A stretch of DNA of 20,804 nt from an uncultured Veillonella sp. (GTDB lineage: Bacteria > Bacillota > Negativicutes > Veillonellales > Veillonellaceae), in contig CAJZEE010000030.1 of assembly GCA_915066865.1 (NCBI GenBank), positions 1 to 20,804 of the forward strand, in the 5' to 3' direction. Positions 1 through 5,610 of this stretch are shown piece by piece (the stretch's first letter is position 1; each line of letters starts with the position of its first letter). The notes beneath the pieces are model-generated. The model ran no database searches, was not told the origin of the DNA, and saw only the letters and a list, made by a program, of their open reading frames with translations. The translations under genes were made by a program, and so were the position numbers.

Positions 1-23
1 ATATTAAATATAATATATAGACA

Positions 24-44
24 TATAAGCTAACTATAAGCTAA
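24..44. repeat. 10-bp direct repeat, 11-bp period
   Basis: TATAAGCTAA occurs at 24-33 and again at 35-44, separated by one base, so the period is 11 bp, close to one helical turn. It lies in AT-rich DNA at the window edge, upstream of a long stem-loop. It could be a binding site for a regulator of an unseen upstream unit, or simple AT-rich sequence. Function unknown. Confidence 0.45.
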
Positions 45-47
45 TAT

Positions 48-86
48 GACATGGCGTTCTTTGGGTAGACAAAGGGCGCCATTGTC
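48..86 (+). other. Long RNA stem-loop of unknown role
   Basis: ATGGCGTTCTTTG (51-63) can pair with CAAAGGGCGCCAT (70-82) over 13 consecutive positions, two of them G-U wobbles, closing a 6-nt loop. GAC 48-50 and GTC 84-86 extend the stem across a one-base bulge. No T-run follows directly, so it is not itself a classical terminator. An intrinsic terminator lies about 17 nt further on, so this hairpin probably belongs to the 3' end of an upstream transcript or to a small RNA. The structure was read by eye; the function is unknown. Confidence 0.5.
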
Positions 87-101
87 TGTTATACTATCCA
101 T

Positions 102-127
102 GTCAGGCATACGTGCCTGGCTTTTTT
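102..127 (+). terminator. Intrinsic terminator of an upstream transcript
   Basis: CAGGCA (104-109), a TACG loop and TGCCTG (114-119) form a perfect 6-bp stem, extendable by G102-C121 and T103-G120. A run of six T follows at 122-127. It ends a + strand unit whose genes lie before the window and insulates the rpmG promoter just downstream. Confidence 0.8.
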
Positions 128-142
128 GAGTTGCTTAATTTC

Positions 143-171
143 TTGACATCGCTTGCTACGTATGATATAGT
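143..171 (+). promoter_or_regulatory. Near-consensus sigma-A promoter of the rpmG-rplL operon
   Basis: A perfect -35 box TTGACA (143-148) is followed by a 17-nt spacer and the -10 box TATAGT (166-171). An extended -10 TG sits at 163-164. Transcription should start near 178, giving a leader of about 65 nt before rpmG. It follows the upstream terminator directly and is the only strong promoter I see before rplL, so it probably drives all seven genes. Confidence 0.85.
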
Positions 172-243
172 TTTTTAGTATGTAGTCGAGCGTTTTCGAG
201 TACAAGAGACAGATTTAGTAAATATAAAGCGAGGTGTATCCGG

Positions 244-393
244 ATGCGTAATGCCATTACTTTAGCTTGCACAGATTGCAAACAACGCAACTATCAAACG
301 AACAAGAATAAAAAGAACAATCCTGATCGTATTGAAATGATGAAATATTGCAAATTCTGCGGTAAACATACATTACACCGTGAAACAAAATAA
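244..393 (+). CDS. rpmG: 50S ribosomal protein L33
   Basis: This 49-residue protein is a small component of the large ribosomal subunit. It begins MRNAITLACTDCKQRNY and ends with the typical L33 tail containing HTLHRETK. Two CxxC pairs are visible (ACTDC near residues 9-12 and YCKFC near 36-39), so this is the zinc-binding form of L33. The ATG is preceded by GAGGTG at 231-236, seven bases upstream. It is the first gene after the promoter, followed by secE and nusG, a standard rpmG-secE-nusG order in Firmicutes. Length and composition (lysine- and asparagine-rich) are normal for the family. Confidence 0.95.
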   Translation: MRNAITLACTDCKQRNYQTNKNKKNNPDRIEMMKYCKFCGKHTLHRETK

Positions 394-436
394 TTCTTAT
401 CATTCATTACCTGTTGATTTGAGGATGTGAAACACA

Positions 437-658
437 ATGGCAAAGTCTAACTCAGCAGTGCAGCAGCGTGGTGGATTTGGAAAATTCTTCCGCGGTGTGA
501 AAGCTGAACTAAAAAAAGTAGTCTGGCCAACAAAAAAAGAGCTTATCAATTACACAATTGTAGTATTCTTAGTGACTATATTCATCGCTTTGATTATTTC
601 TGTGCTTGATGGACTCTTTGCCCAACTTTTTAATACGTTGTTGCACTTTGTTGGATAA
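437..658 (+). CDS. secE: Preprotein translocase subunit SecE
   Basis: SecE is the small membrane subunit of the SecYEG protein-export channel and clamps the two halves of SecY. The 73-residue product has a basic cytoplasmic N-terminal part, then the family hallmark ELKKVVWPTKKEL near residues 24-36, then a single hydrophobic transmembrane segment (about 40-62, beginning YTIVVFLVTIFIA). This is the short single-span form usual in Gram-positive-type genomes, not the three-span enterobacterial form. A GAGGATGTG ribosome-binding region precedes the ATG. The stop codon is 12 bases before nusG, whose ribosome-binding site overlaps the end of secE, suggesting translational coupling. Confidence 0.95.
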   Translation: MAKSNSAVQQRGGFGKFFRGVKAELKKVVWPTKKELINYTIVVFLVTIFIALIISVLDGLFAQLFNTLLHFVG

Positions 659-670
659 GGGGGCCATTAC

Positions 671-1207
671 ATGGAAGCAGATAAGAAGTGGTATGTAATT
701 CATACCTATTCAGGCTACGAAAATAAAGTAAAAACCACTCTTGAACTTAAAGTTCAATCTATGGGGCTACAAGATGTGATCAGCCGAATTTTGGTGCCTC
801 TTGAAGACGAAATAGATGAAAAAGATGGGGTTAAAAAAGTAGTAAAACGCAAGATATTTCCTGGGTATGTATTGGTGGAAATGGAAGTTAATGACCGTTC
901 TTGGTATGTTGTACGCAACACGCCAGGTGTAACAGGTTTCGTTGGCTCTGCTACAAAACCAGTTCCACTTTCTGATTCCGAAGTAGAACATATACTTAAG
1001 TCTCAGGGCTTGGATAAGAAACCAACCATTAACGTTGATGTAGAAGTTGGTGAAACGGTTCGCATTACGTCCGGTGCCTTTGAAGATAAACTAGGTGTTA
1101 TTACCGAACTTAACCCTGAAAAAGGAACATTGAAACTTAGTGTGGAAATGTTCAATCGAGATACCGAGGTAGAGGTAGAGTTCTCTCAAGTTGAGAAAGC
1201 TCTTTAA
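671..1207 (+). CDS. nusG: Transcription termination/antitermination factor NusG
   Basis: NusG binds RNA polymerase at the clamp helices, affects pausing and links transcription to translation or Rho. The 178-residue product has the N-terminal NGN domain, starting KKWYVIHTYSGYENKV and including FPGYVLVEM and RNTPGVTGFVG. A linker leads to the C-terminal KOW domain (VGETVRITSGAFEDKLGVI, near residues 127-145). The length is normal. The AAGGGGG ribosome-binding site sits at the secE stop codon. The next gene, rplK, starts 101 bases on, after a predicted L1-binding RNA structure, so nusG is likely cotranscribed with the ribosomal protein genes but outside their translational feedback. Confidence 0.96.
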   Translation: MEADKKWYVIHTYSGYENKVKTTLELKVQSMGLQDVISRILVPLEDEIDEKDGVKKVVKRKIFPGYVLVEMEVNDRSWYVVRNTPGVTGFVGSATKPVPLSDSEVEHILKSQGLDKKPTINVDVEVGETVRITSGAFEDKLGVITELNPEKGTLKLSVEMFNRDTEVEVEFSQVEKAL

Positions 1208-1231
1208 TATATAAATATAACTCTAAAAAGA

Positions 1232-1280
1232 GCAATCGATTTTGGTTGCCAGTGGGAGGATGTATATCCGTTACCACCAC
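1232..1280 (+). promoter_or_regulatory. L1-binding leader upstream of rplK
   Basis: GTGG (1252-1255) can pair with CCAC (1274-1277). Inside it are an asymmetric loop (GA on the 5' side, GTTA on the 3' side) and a short hairpin, GGAT 1258-1261 with ATCC 1266-1269. The GTGGGAGG strand and the ACCACC strand resemble the L1-binding helix of 23S rRNA. L1 is known to bind such mRNA mimics and repress rplK-rplA translation. A second small hairpin (GCAATC 1232-1237 with GGTTGC 1244-1249) lies just upstream. The rplK ribosome-binding site AGGAGG follows at 1292-1297. Confidence 0.75.
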
Positions 1281-1308
1281 AGTATAAGCATAGGAGGTTT
1301 AATTACCC

Positions 1309-1734
1309 ATGGCTAAGAAATTAGTTAAACAAGTAAAACTACAAATTGAAGCCGCTAAAGCTACTCCAGCACCACCAGTTGGTCCTGCACTAGGTCAAGC
1401 AGGTGTTAATATCGTTGCTTTCACAAAAGAATTCAACGAACGCACTGCTAAACAAGCTGGCTTAATTATTCCAGTAGTTATTAATGTATATGAAGATCGT
1501 AGCTTCGACTTCATCACTAAGACTCCACCAGCTGCAGTATTGTTGAAAAAAGCTGCAGGTATTCCAAAAGGTTCTGGTGTACCTAACCGTGATAAAGTAG
1601 CAAAAGTAGGTCGCGATAAAGTTCGTGAAATTGCTGAATTGAAAATGCCTGACTTGAATGCTAATACCGTAGAACAAGGTATGCGCATGGTGGAAGGTAC
1701 TGCTCGCAGCATGGGCATTGAAATCGTTGACTAA
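1309..1734 (+). CDS. rplK: 50S ribosomal protein L11
   Basis: L11 forms part of the GTPase-associated centre of the large subunit and takes part in factor binding and the stringent response. The 141-residue length is exactly typical. The N-terminal domain carries the proline-rich linker segment TPAPPVGPALGQAGVNI (residues about 18-34). The C-terminal rRNA-binding domain includes FITKTPPAAVLLKKAAGI and the end GTARSMGIEIVD. AGGAGG precedes the ATG. It is followed by rplA, and both genes have an L1-type RNA site in front, so their synthesis is probably held in balance by free L1. Confidence 0.97.
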   Translation: MAKKLVKQVKLQIEAAKATPAPPVGPALGQAGVNIVAFTKEFNERTAKQAGLIIPVVINVYEDRSFDFITKTPPAAVLLKKAAGIPKGSGVPNRDKVAKVGRDKVREIAELKMPDLNANTVEQGMRMVEGTARSMGIEIVD

Positions 1735-1746
1735 TAAGCGTACGAC

Positions 1747-1793
1747 TTGCGCATAAGGCGCAAATCGGTGGGAGGGAATTCCCGTTTGACCAC
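1747..1793 (+). promoter_or_regulatory. Second L1-binding site, between rplK and rplA
   Basis: A perfect 6-bp hairpin (TTGCGC 1747-1752 with GCGCAA 1758-1763) is followed by a helix in which GTGG 1768-1771 pairs with CCAC 1790-1793. This encloses a GA/GTTTGA asymmetric loop and an inner GGG/CCC stem (1774-1776 with 1781-1783). The arrangement repeats the one before rplK and again resembles the 23S rRNA L1 site. The CCAC strand ends two bases before the rplA ribosome-binding site AAGGAGG (1796-1802), so L1 binding should block rplA translation. Confidence 0.75.
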
Positions 1794-1810
1794 ATAAGGA
1801 GGATATTATA

Positions 1811-2521
1811 ATGGCAAAAGTAGGTAAGAAATACGCTGAAGCAGTAAAACTTATTGAAGCTGGTAAATTCTACGAACCAGTAGAAGCAATTGAGTTGGTT
1901 AAGAAAACTGCAACTGCAAATTTCGATGAAACAGTTGAAATTGCTTTCAACTTGAATGTCGACCCTAAATACGCTGATCAACAAGTTCGTGGTGCAGTAG
2001 TATTGCCTCATGGTACTGGCAAAACTAAACGCGTTCTTGTATTCGCAAAAGGCGACAATATTAAGGCAGCTGAAGAAGCTGGTGCAGATTTCGTAGGTTC
2101 TGAAGAGTTAGTAGCTAAAATCCAAGGTGGTTGGAGCGACTTCGACGTAGTAGTTGCTACACCAGACATGATGGGTCAAGTTGGCCGTCTTGGTAAAATC
2201 TTGGGTCCTAAAGGCTTGATGCCAAACCCTAAAGTTGGTACAGTAACTCCAGACGTTGCTCGTGCAGTAAACGAAATCAAAGCTGGTAAAATCGAATACC
2301 GTACTGATAAAGCAGGTATTATCTCTTGTTCTATCGGTAAAGCATCTTTCGATGAAGAAAAATTACTTGACAACTACCGTACAATCGTTGATACTATTAT
2401 CAAGGCTAAACCTGTAGCAGCTAAAGGTCAATACATTAAATCTGTAACCTTGTCCGCTACAATGGGCCCTGGTGTACCTTTGAACGTGTTCAAATTGAGC
2501 ACTGTTTCTAAAGAGCAATAA
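1811..2521 (+). CDS. rplA: 50S ribosomal protein L1
   Basis: L1 forms the mobile stalk at the ribosomal E site and doubles as a translational repressor of its own operon. The 236-residue product is of normal size. It shows MAKVGKKYAEAVKLI at the start, FDETVEIAFNLNVDPKYADQ near residues 38-57, VVLPHGTGKTKRVLVFAKG, and the strongly conserved block around MGQVGRLGKILGPKGLMPNP (residues about 121-140). The C-terminus has the typical ATMGPGVPLN. AAGGAGG lies eight bases before the ATG. It is followed by the L10 leader and rplJ. Confidence 0.97.
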   Translation: MAKVGKKYAEAVKLIEAGKFYEPVEAIELVKKTATANFDETVEIAFNLNVDPKYADQQVRGAVVLPHGTGKTKRVLVFAKGDNIKAAEEAGADFVGSEELVAKIQGGWSDFDVVVATPDMMGQVGRLGKILGPKGLMPNPKVGTVTPDVARAVNEIKAGKIEYRTDKAGIISCSIGKASFDEEKLLDNYRTIVDTIIKAKPVAAKGQYIKSVTLSATMGPGVPLNVFKLSTVSKEQ

Positions 2522-2533
2522 TTAAATATGTCT

Positions 2534-2645
2534 CTTAGCTGTAGACGGCTGGTATGTATAATGGATGAAAATCCGCCCGCTGAGGCTGACACTAGAACAA
2601 CCTAGGACTAGTTACGACCTCATCGCGTGCGATGGGGTCGTTTTT
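2534..2645 (+). promoter_or_regulatory. L10 leader with transcription attenuator
   Basis: An outer stem pairs CTTAGC 2534-2539 with GCTGAG 2579-2584. A purine-rich 5' internal loop (TGTAGAC, 2540-2546) follows. An inner GGC/GCC stem (2547-2549 with 2575-2577) and a GGAT-GAAA-ATCC hairpin (2563-2574) complete the L10 leader fold known upstream of rplJ in Firmicutes. Downstream, an 11-bp terminator stem (2615-2625 with 2630-2640) is followed by five T. TGAGG 2581-2585 can alternatively pair with CCTCA 2618-2622, and ACTAG 2591-2595 with CTAGT 2608-2612, forming an antiterminator. Bound L10-L12 would stabilise the outer stem and favour termination. Confidence 0.85.
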
Positions 2646-2696
2646 ACGCTAAGATAGTACATAGAGCACCAAAAAAATCTACAAGGAGGTAATCTA

Positions 2697-3194
2697 ATGG
2701 CTGTCACTGAATCAAAAAAAGCAATCGTTGCTCAAATGAAAGAAACTCTTTCTGAAGCAAAAGGTGCTGTATTGATTGGTTACTCTGGTTTAACTGTTGC
2801 GCAAGCAACTGATCTTCGTCGCAAAATGTTGGCTGAAGGTGTTGAATACAAAGTAATCAAAAATACTTTGACTCGTATCGCTGCAAACGAATTGAATCTT
2901 GAAGGTTTCGCTGAGCATTTAGAAGGCCCAACTGCGTTGGCTACTTCTAAAGATGATGCTGTTGCACCTGCTCGTGTAATCGAACAATTCATCAAAGCAA
3001 CTGAAAAAGAAGTTGTAACAGTTAAAGCTGGTATTGTTGAAGGCGAAGTTATGGACGCTGCAGGCATTAAAGCAATTGCATCTCTTCCAAATCGCGAAGG
3101 TATGCTTTCCATGTTGCTTTCCGTATTGCAAGCTCCTGTTCGCAATGTTGCATACGCTGTCAAAGCTGTTGCAGAAGCAAAACCTGCAGAATAA
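2697..3194 (+). CDS. rplJ: 50S ribosomal protein L10
   Basis: L10 (historically P0/L8 complex) anchors the L7/L12 dimers to the ribosomal stalk. The 165-residue product has the N-terminal rRNA-binding domain (GAVLIGYSGLTVAQATDLRR, VEYKVIKNTLTRIAA, LEGPTALATS) and a C-terminal helix (about residues 135-162) that carries the L12 N-terminal domains. AAGGAGG precedes the ATG. It lies directly after the L10-type attenuator and 70 bases before rplL. The intervening 3195-3264 holds only a weak GCC/GGC hairpin and the rplL ribosome-binding site. Confidence 0.96.
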   Translation: MAVTESKKAIVAQMKETLSEAKGAVLIGYSGLTVAQATDLRRKMLAEGVEYKVIKNTLTRIAANELNLEGFAEHLEGPTALATSKDDAVAPARVIEQFIKATEKEVVTVKAGIVEGEVMDAAGIKAIASLPNREGMLSMLLSVLQAPVRNVAYAVKAVAEAKPAE

Positions 3195-3264
3195 TATTTT
3201 TTGCAAAGTATTCGTTGGCCGCTTGAGGCTGGTACTATAAACTAATTTATGGAGGAAATCTAAA

Positions 3265-3633
3265 ATGGCATTGAACATTGAAAACATCGTTGCTGAATTG
3301 AAAGAAGCAACAATCCTTGAACTTAATGATCTTGTAAAAGCAATCGAAGAAGAATTTGGCGTAACTGCAGCAGCTCCTGTAGCTGTAGCAGCTGCTGGTG
3401 GTGCTGAAGGCGGCGCTGCTAAAGATTCCTTCGACGTAATCTTGAAAGATGCTGGCGCATCTAAAATCAACGTAATCAAAGTTGTTCGTGAAGCAACTGG
3501 TCTTGGCTTGAAAGAAGCTAAAGCTATCGTTGATGGCGCTCCTGCACCTGTTAAAGAAGGCGTAGCTGCTGAAGCTGCTGAAGCTTTAAAAGCTCAATTA
3601 GAAGAAGCTGGCGCATCCGTAGAATTGAAATAA
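3265..3633 (+). CDS. rplL: 50S ribosomal protein L7/L12
   Basis: L7/L12 dimers form the flexible stalk that recruits and stimulates translational GTPases such as EF-G (also in this window). The 122-residue acidic protein has an N-terminal dimerisation helix, an alanine/glycine-rich hinge (residues about 34-52) and the conserved C-terminal domain with FDVILKDAGASKINVIKVVR and GLGLKEAKAIVDGAP (residues about 56-95). GGAGG precedes the ATG. The gene is the last of its operon, with an intrinsic terminator starting 16 bases after the stop, so transcription does not continue into rpoB as it does in many bacteria. Confidence 0.97.
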   Translation: MALNIENIVAELKEATILELNDLVKAIEEEFGVTAAAPVAVAAAGGAEGGAAKDSFDVILKDAGASKINVIKVVREATGLGLKEAKAIVDGAPAPVKEGVAAEAAEALKAQLEEAGASVELK

Positions 3634-3646
3634 TTCTGGACATATT

Positions 3647-3677
3647 AAAGGCGTACCCTATGGGTACGCCTTTTTTT
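3647..3677 (+). terminator. Intrinsic terminator of the rpmG-rplL operon
   Basis: GGCGTACCC (3650-3658) pairs perfectly with GGGTACGCC (3662-3670), followed by seven T (3671-3677). The T-run overlaps the stop codon of the convergent glycosyltransferase gene. On the - strand the hairpin is followed only by three T and AT-rich sequence, so it may also end that gene less efficiently. Confidence 0.9.
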
Positions 3678-5316
3678 ATTGAAGCTTATAAATTGATGCG
3701 AGTTTTGTTTTGTTGACTAATTTTGCCTTTGGATACGGTAAGGCATTAGAAAAGTCTTTGTCATATTTTTTCGGAACGATGACATAGGCACCACGATTAT
3801 TTGATACATCTTTTAGAAATGTTTCTTTAGTTATGGTAGGCATTAATGTTTTGCCTTCAGTCCATATAGAATCATCAGTTGTATCTACGAAAACTTGGGT
3901 AGGTGTAGTGTCCATGTAATATACAATGGAAGTATAGTAACTGCCATATACATATATTGGTTTTGATGTATCTTCGATGAATGCTTTGAACTGTAAACCA
4001 GACTGATTAAACAATATTGGTGGTACTGTAATCGTAATAACCGAGTACAACGTAATTAGTGGAACTAAAGCATATATTGCTAGTTTGAAAAATGATGTTA
4101 TGTAGTATCGACCGATTAAAATTATACATACTATAATAAAGGAACCAACGATTAATGGTTTACTATCAAGACTTTGATCAAAAGCTGTAGCAAATGTAAA
4201 AATCATGTAGTAAATACCTAGTGGTAGGGTAATTAAATAATTAAACTTTTTGAATGATTGAGTAAATTCACCGGTTTCTTTGTCAGTAACTAATTCACAA
4301 ATTTTTACGGCCGCCCATATTATACAAGGGATAATGGCAGGTAATGTGTAGGTTAGATACTTGGTAGCTACTAGAGAGTAGAAGAGTACTATAACTATAA
4401 ACCATATAATACCTAATAGATCAAAATCATCTTTCCAGTTAATATCTTTTAAATGATAGACTATTACAGGTGTCCATGGTAATAGTGAAAGGGGCACAAT
4501 TAATAGATAGTAATACCATACATCAAATTTAGGATGCTCAGATACAAGGGCTCGATCTACATTGTGTAGACCCAAGAATCCGGAAATAAACTGCTCACCG
4601 TGTATGGAATACATAGCAATATACCAAGGGCTAGCTATCGCTATAAAGACTAATAGTCCGAAGGGATTAAATAGTAATTTTATATCCTTTGAAAGTTGAT
4701 AGATTTCATCCTTTCTATGGACTATATAGCGAGCACATACATAAATAAGTAATATTAGACCAGGTAAGATGATGCCTATAGGTCCTTTGGTAATTACAGC
4801 TAAGGCCGCAGCAATGTAAGCTTTCACCATAGCTGACTTGTCATTGTTGGTAAATGCTAAATAACTATATCCAAATATAGCTAGGGTGAAGAGAAATAGA
4901 AATCCGTCGGTTATAATTGCATGAGATATGTACCAAAACTGTAGTGTACTCATTAATAGAATAGCACAGAGTACACTAGCAAAAGTATTTTTAGATATGC
5001 GGTAAATTATATGATACATTAGGGCTACGCTGGCTCCCGCAACAAGCGTATTCGGTATACGAGATGTAAAGTCTGATATGCCAAATAGTTTGTACGTAAT
5101 CATAAGTGCCCAATAGGTGAGCGGTGGTTTATCATACCATACGTGATCGTATATCATAGGGGATATCCATGAGTTATGTTTTAGCATGGTGATGGCGGAG
5201 AGAACATAGTTGGACTCCACCGGATCAGTGATTGGCAAATAGGCATTATAAAAGCCGTAGCTCAAAACGGTTAATAAAAAGAGCGCACCTATGCGCAGCA
5301 TGTGATTGTTAATCAT
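3676..5316 (-). CDS. ArnT-like lipid-linked sugar glycosyltransferase (PMT/GT83-type)
   Basis: This 546-residue polytopic membrane protein resembles the ArnT/PMT family. Those enzymes use polyprenyl-phosphate sugars to glycosylate lipid A or other envelope acceptors on the outer face of the inner membrane. An N-terminal hydrophobic helix leads to the family catalytic loop, PITDPVESNYV (about residues 28-38) and WYDKPPLTYWAL (about 61-72), matching the D/E and E/DKPP region of ArnT. About 11-12 further hydrophobic segments follow to residue 430, then a soluble C-terminal domain. An AAGGAG ribosome-binding site supports this ATG. It is a single gene between rplL (convergent) and aspA (divergent). 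Acceptor and sugar cannot be told from sequence; the classical arn operon is not adjacent. Its presence fits a lipopolysaccharide-bearing diderm. Confidence 0.85.
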   Translation of the reverse strand: MINNHMLRIGALFLLTVLSYGFYNAYLPITDPVESNYVLSAITMLKHNSWISPMIYDHVWYDKPPLTYWALMITYKLFGISDFTSRIPNTLVAGASVALMYHIIYRISKNTFASVLCAILLMSTLQFWYISHAIITDGFLFLFTLAIFGYSYLAFTNNDKSAMVKAYIAAALAVITKGPIGIILPGLILLIYVCARYIVHRKDEIYQLSKDIKLLFNPFGLLVFIAIASPWYIAMYSIHGEQFISGFLGLHNVDRALVSEHPKFDVWYYYLLIVPLSLLPWTPVIVYHLKDINWKDDFDLLGIIWFIVIVLFYSLVATKYLTYTLPAIIPCIIWAAVKICELVTDKETGEFTQSFKKFNYLITLPLGIYYMIFTFATAFDQSLDSKPLIVGSFIIVCIILIGRYYITSFFKLAIYALVPLITLYSVITITVPPILFNQSGLQFKAFIEDTSKPIYVYGSYYTSIVYYMDTTPTQVFVDTTDDSIWTEGKTLMPTITKETFLKDVSNNRGAYVIVPKKYDKDFSNALPYPKAKLVNKTKLASIYKLQ

Positions 5317-5345
5317 AGTTACTCCTTACTTACATAGTTTATATT

Positions 5346-5378
5346 ATTGTACTATAGGGCGTGTAATATTTAAACCAA
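5346..5378 (-). promoter_or_regulatory. Candidate promoter of the glycosyltransferase gene
   Basis: On the - strand, TTGGTT (5373-5378) is separated by 16 bases from TATAGT (5351-5356). An alternative is TTTAAA (5369-5374) with a 17-base spacer and TACAAT (5346-5351). Either would start transcription some 20-40 bases before the ATG at 5316. Both are only partial matches in AT-rich DNA. Confidence 0.35.
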
Positions 5379-5405
5379 TCAAAGATAAAAACATAGCCTT
5401 TATAA

Positions 5406-5438
5406 ATATGGAGATAATATGGAGATAATATGGAGATA
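5406..5438. repeat. Three perfect 11-bp tandem repeats
   Basis: ATATGGAGATA is repeated three times without interruption (5406-5416, 5417-5427, 5428-5438). It lies in the 294-bp divergent intergenic region between the glycosyltransferase gene and aspA. The unit length, near one helical turn, would place the same bases on one face of the DNA, as in some activator or repressor arrays. It could equally be a variable-number tandem repeat generated by slippage. Confidence 0.7.
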
Positions 5439-5497
5439 GTTACAAAAAAATAATTATTTATGAAATAATATATTGTATAGAATATTGTTTATTCGGA

Positions 5498-5540
5498 ATA
5501 CATGAAATGACTTTTATGTATACAAAATACATGCTATAAT
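5498..5540 (+). promoter_or_regulatory. aspA promoter with overlapping inverted repeat
   Basis: TATAAT (5535-5540) is preceded by TG at 5532-5533, giving a strong extended -10. The -35 region is poor (TTTATG at 5513-5518 with a 16-base spacer), which suggests dependence on the extended -10 or on an activator. A perfect inverted repeat, ATGTAT 5516-5521 and ATACAT 5527-5532 with a five-base spacer, occupies the promoter spacer. A further ATACAT lies at 5498-5503. This is a plausible operator; the regulator is not identifiable from sequence. Confidence 0.6.
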
Positions 5541-5610
5541 GAGCGCATAAGATAAAACCGTTTCATTAAACTATCATCTAATATATGAAATAGTGGAAAG
5601 AGGATCTATT

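Noticed and set aside
48..86. tRNA or T-box leader
   Set aside because: The sequence forms one long hairpin, not a cloverleaf, and I see no T-box sequence or specifier-loop arrangement.
5406..5438. CRISPR array
   Set aside because: The repeats are 11 bp, contiguous, without spacers and only three in number.
5593..5610. Upstream GTG start for aspA adding six residues
   Set aside because: The purine-rich ribosome-binding site lies inside this stretch and is correctly spaced for ATG 5611, not for the GTG.
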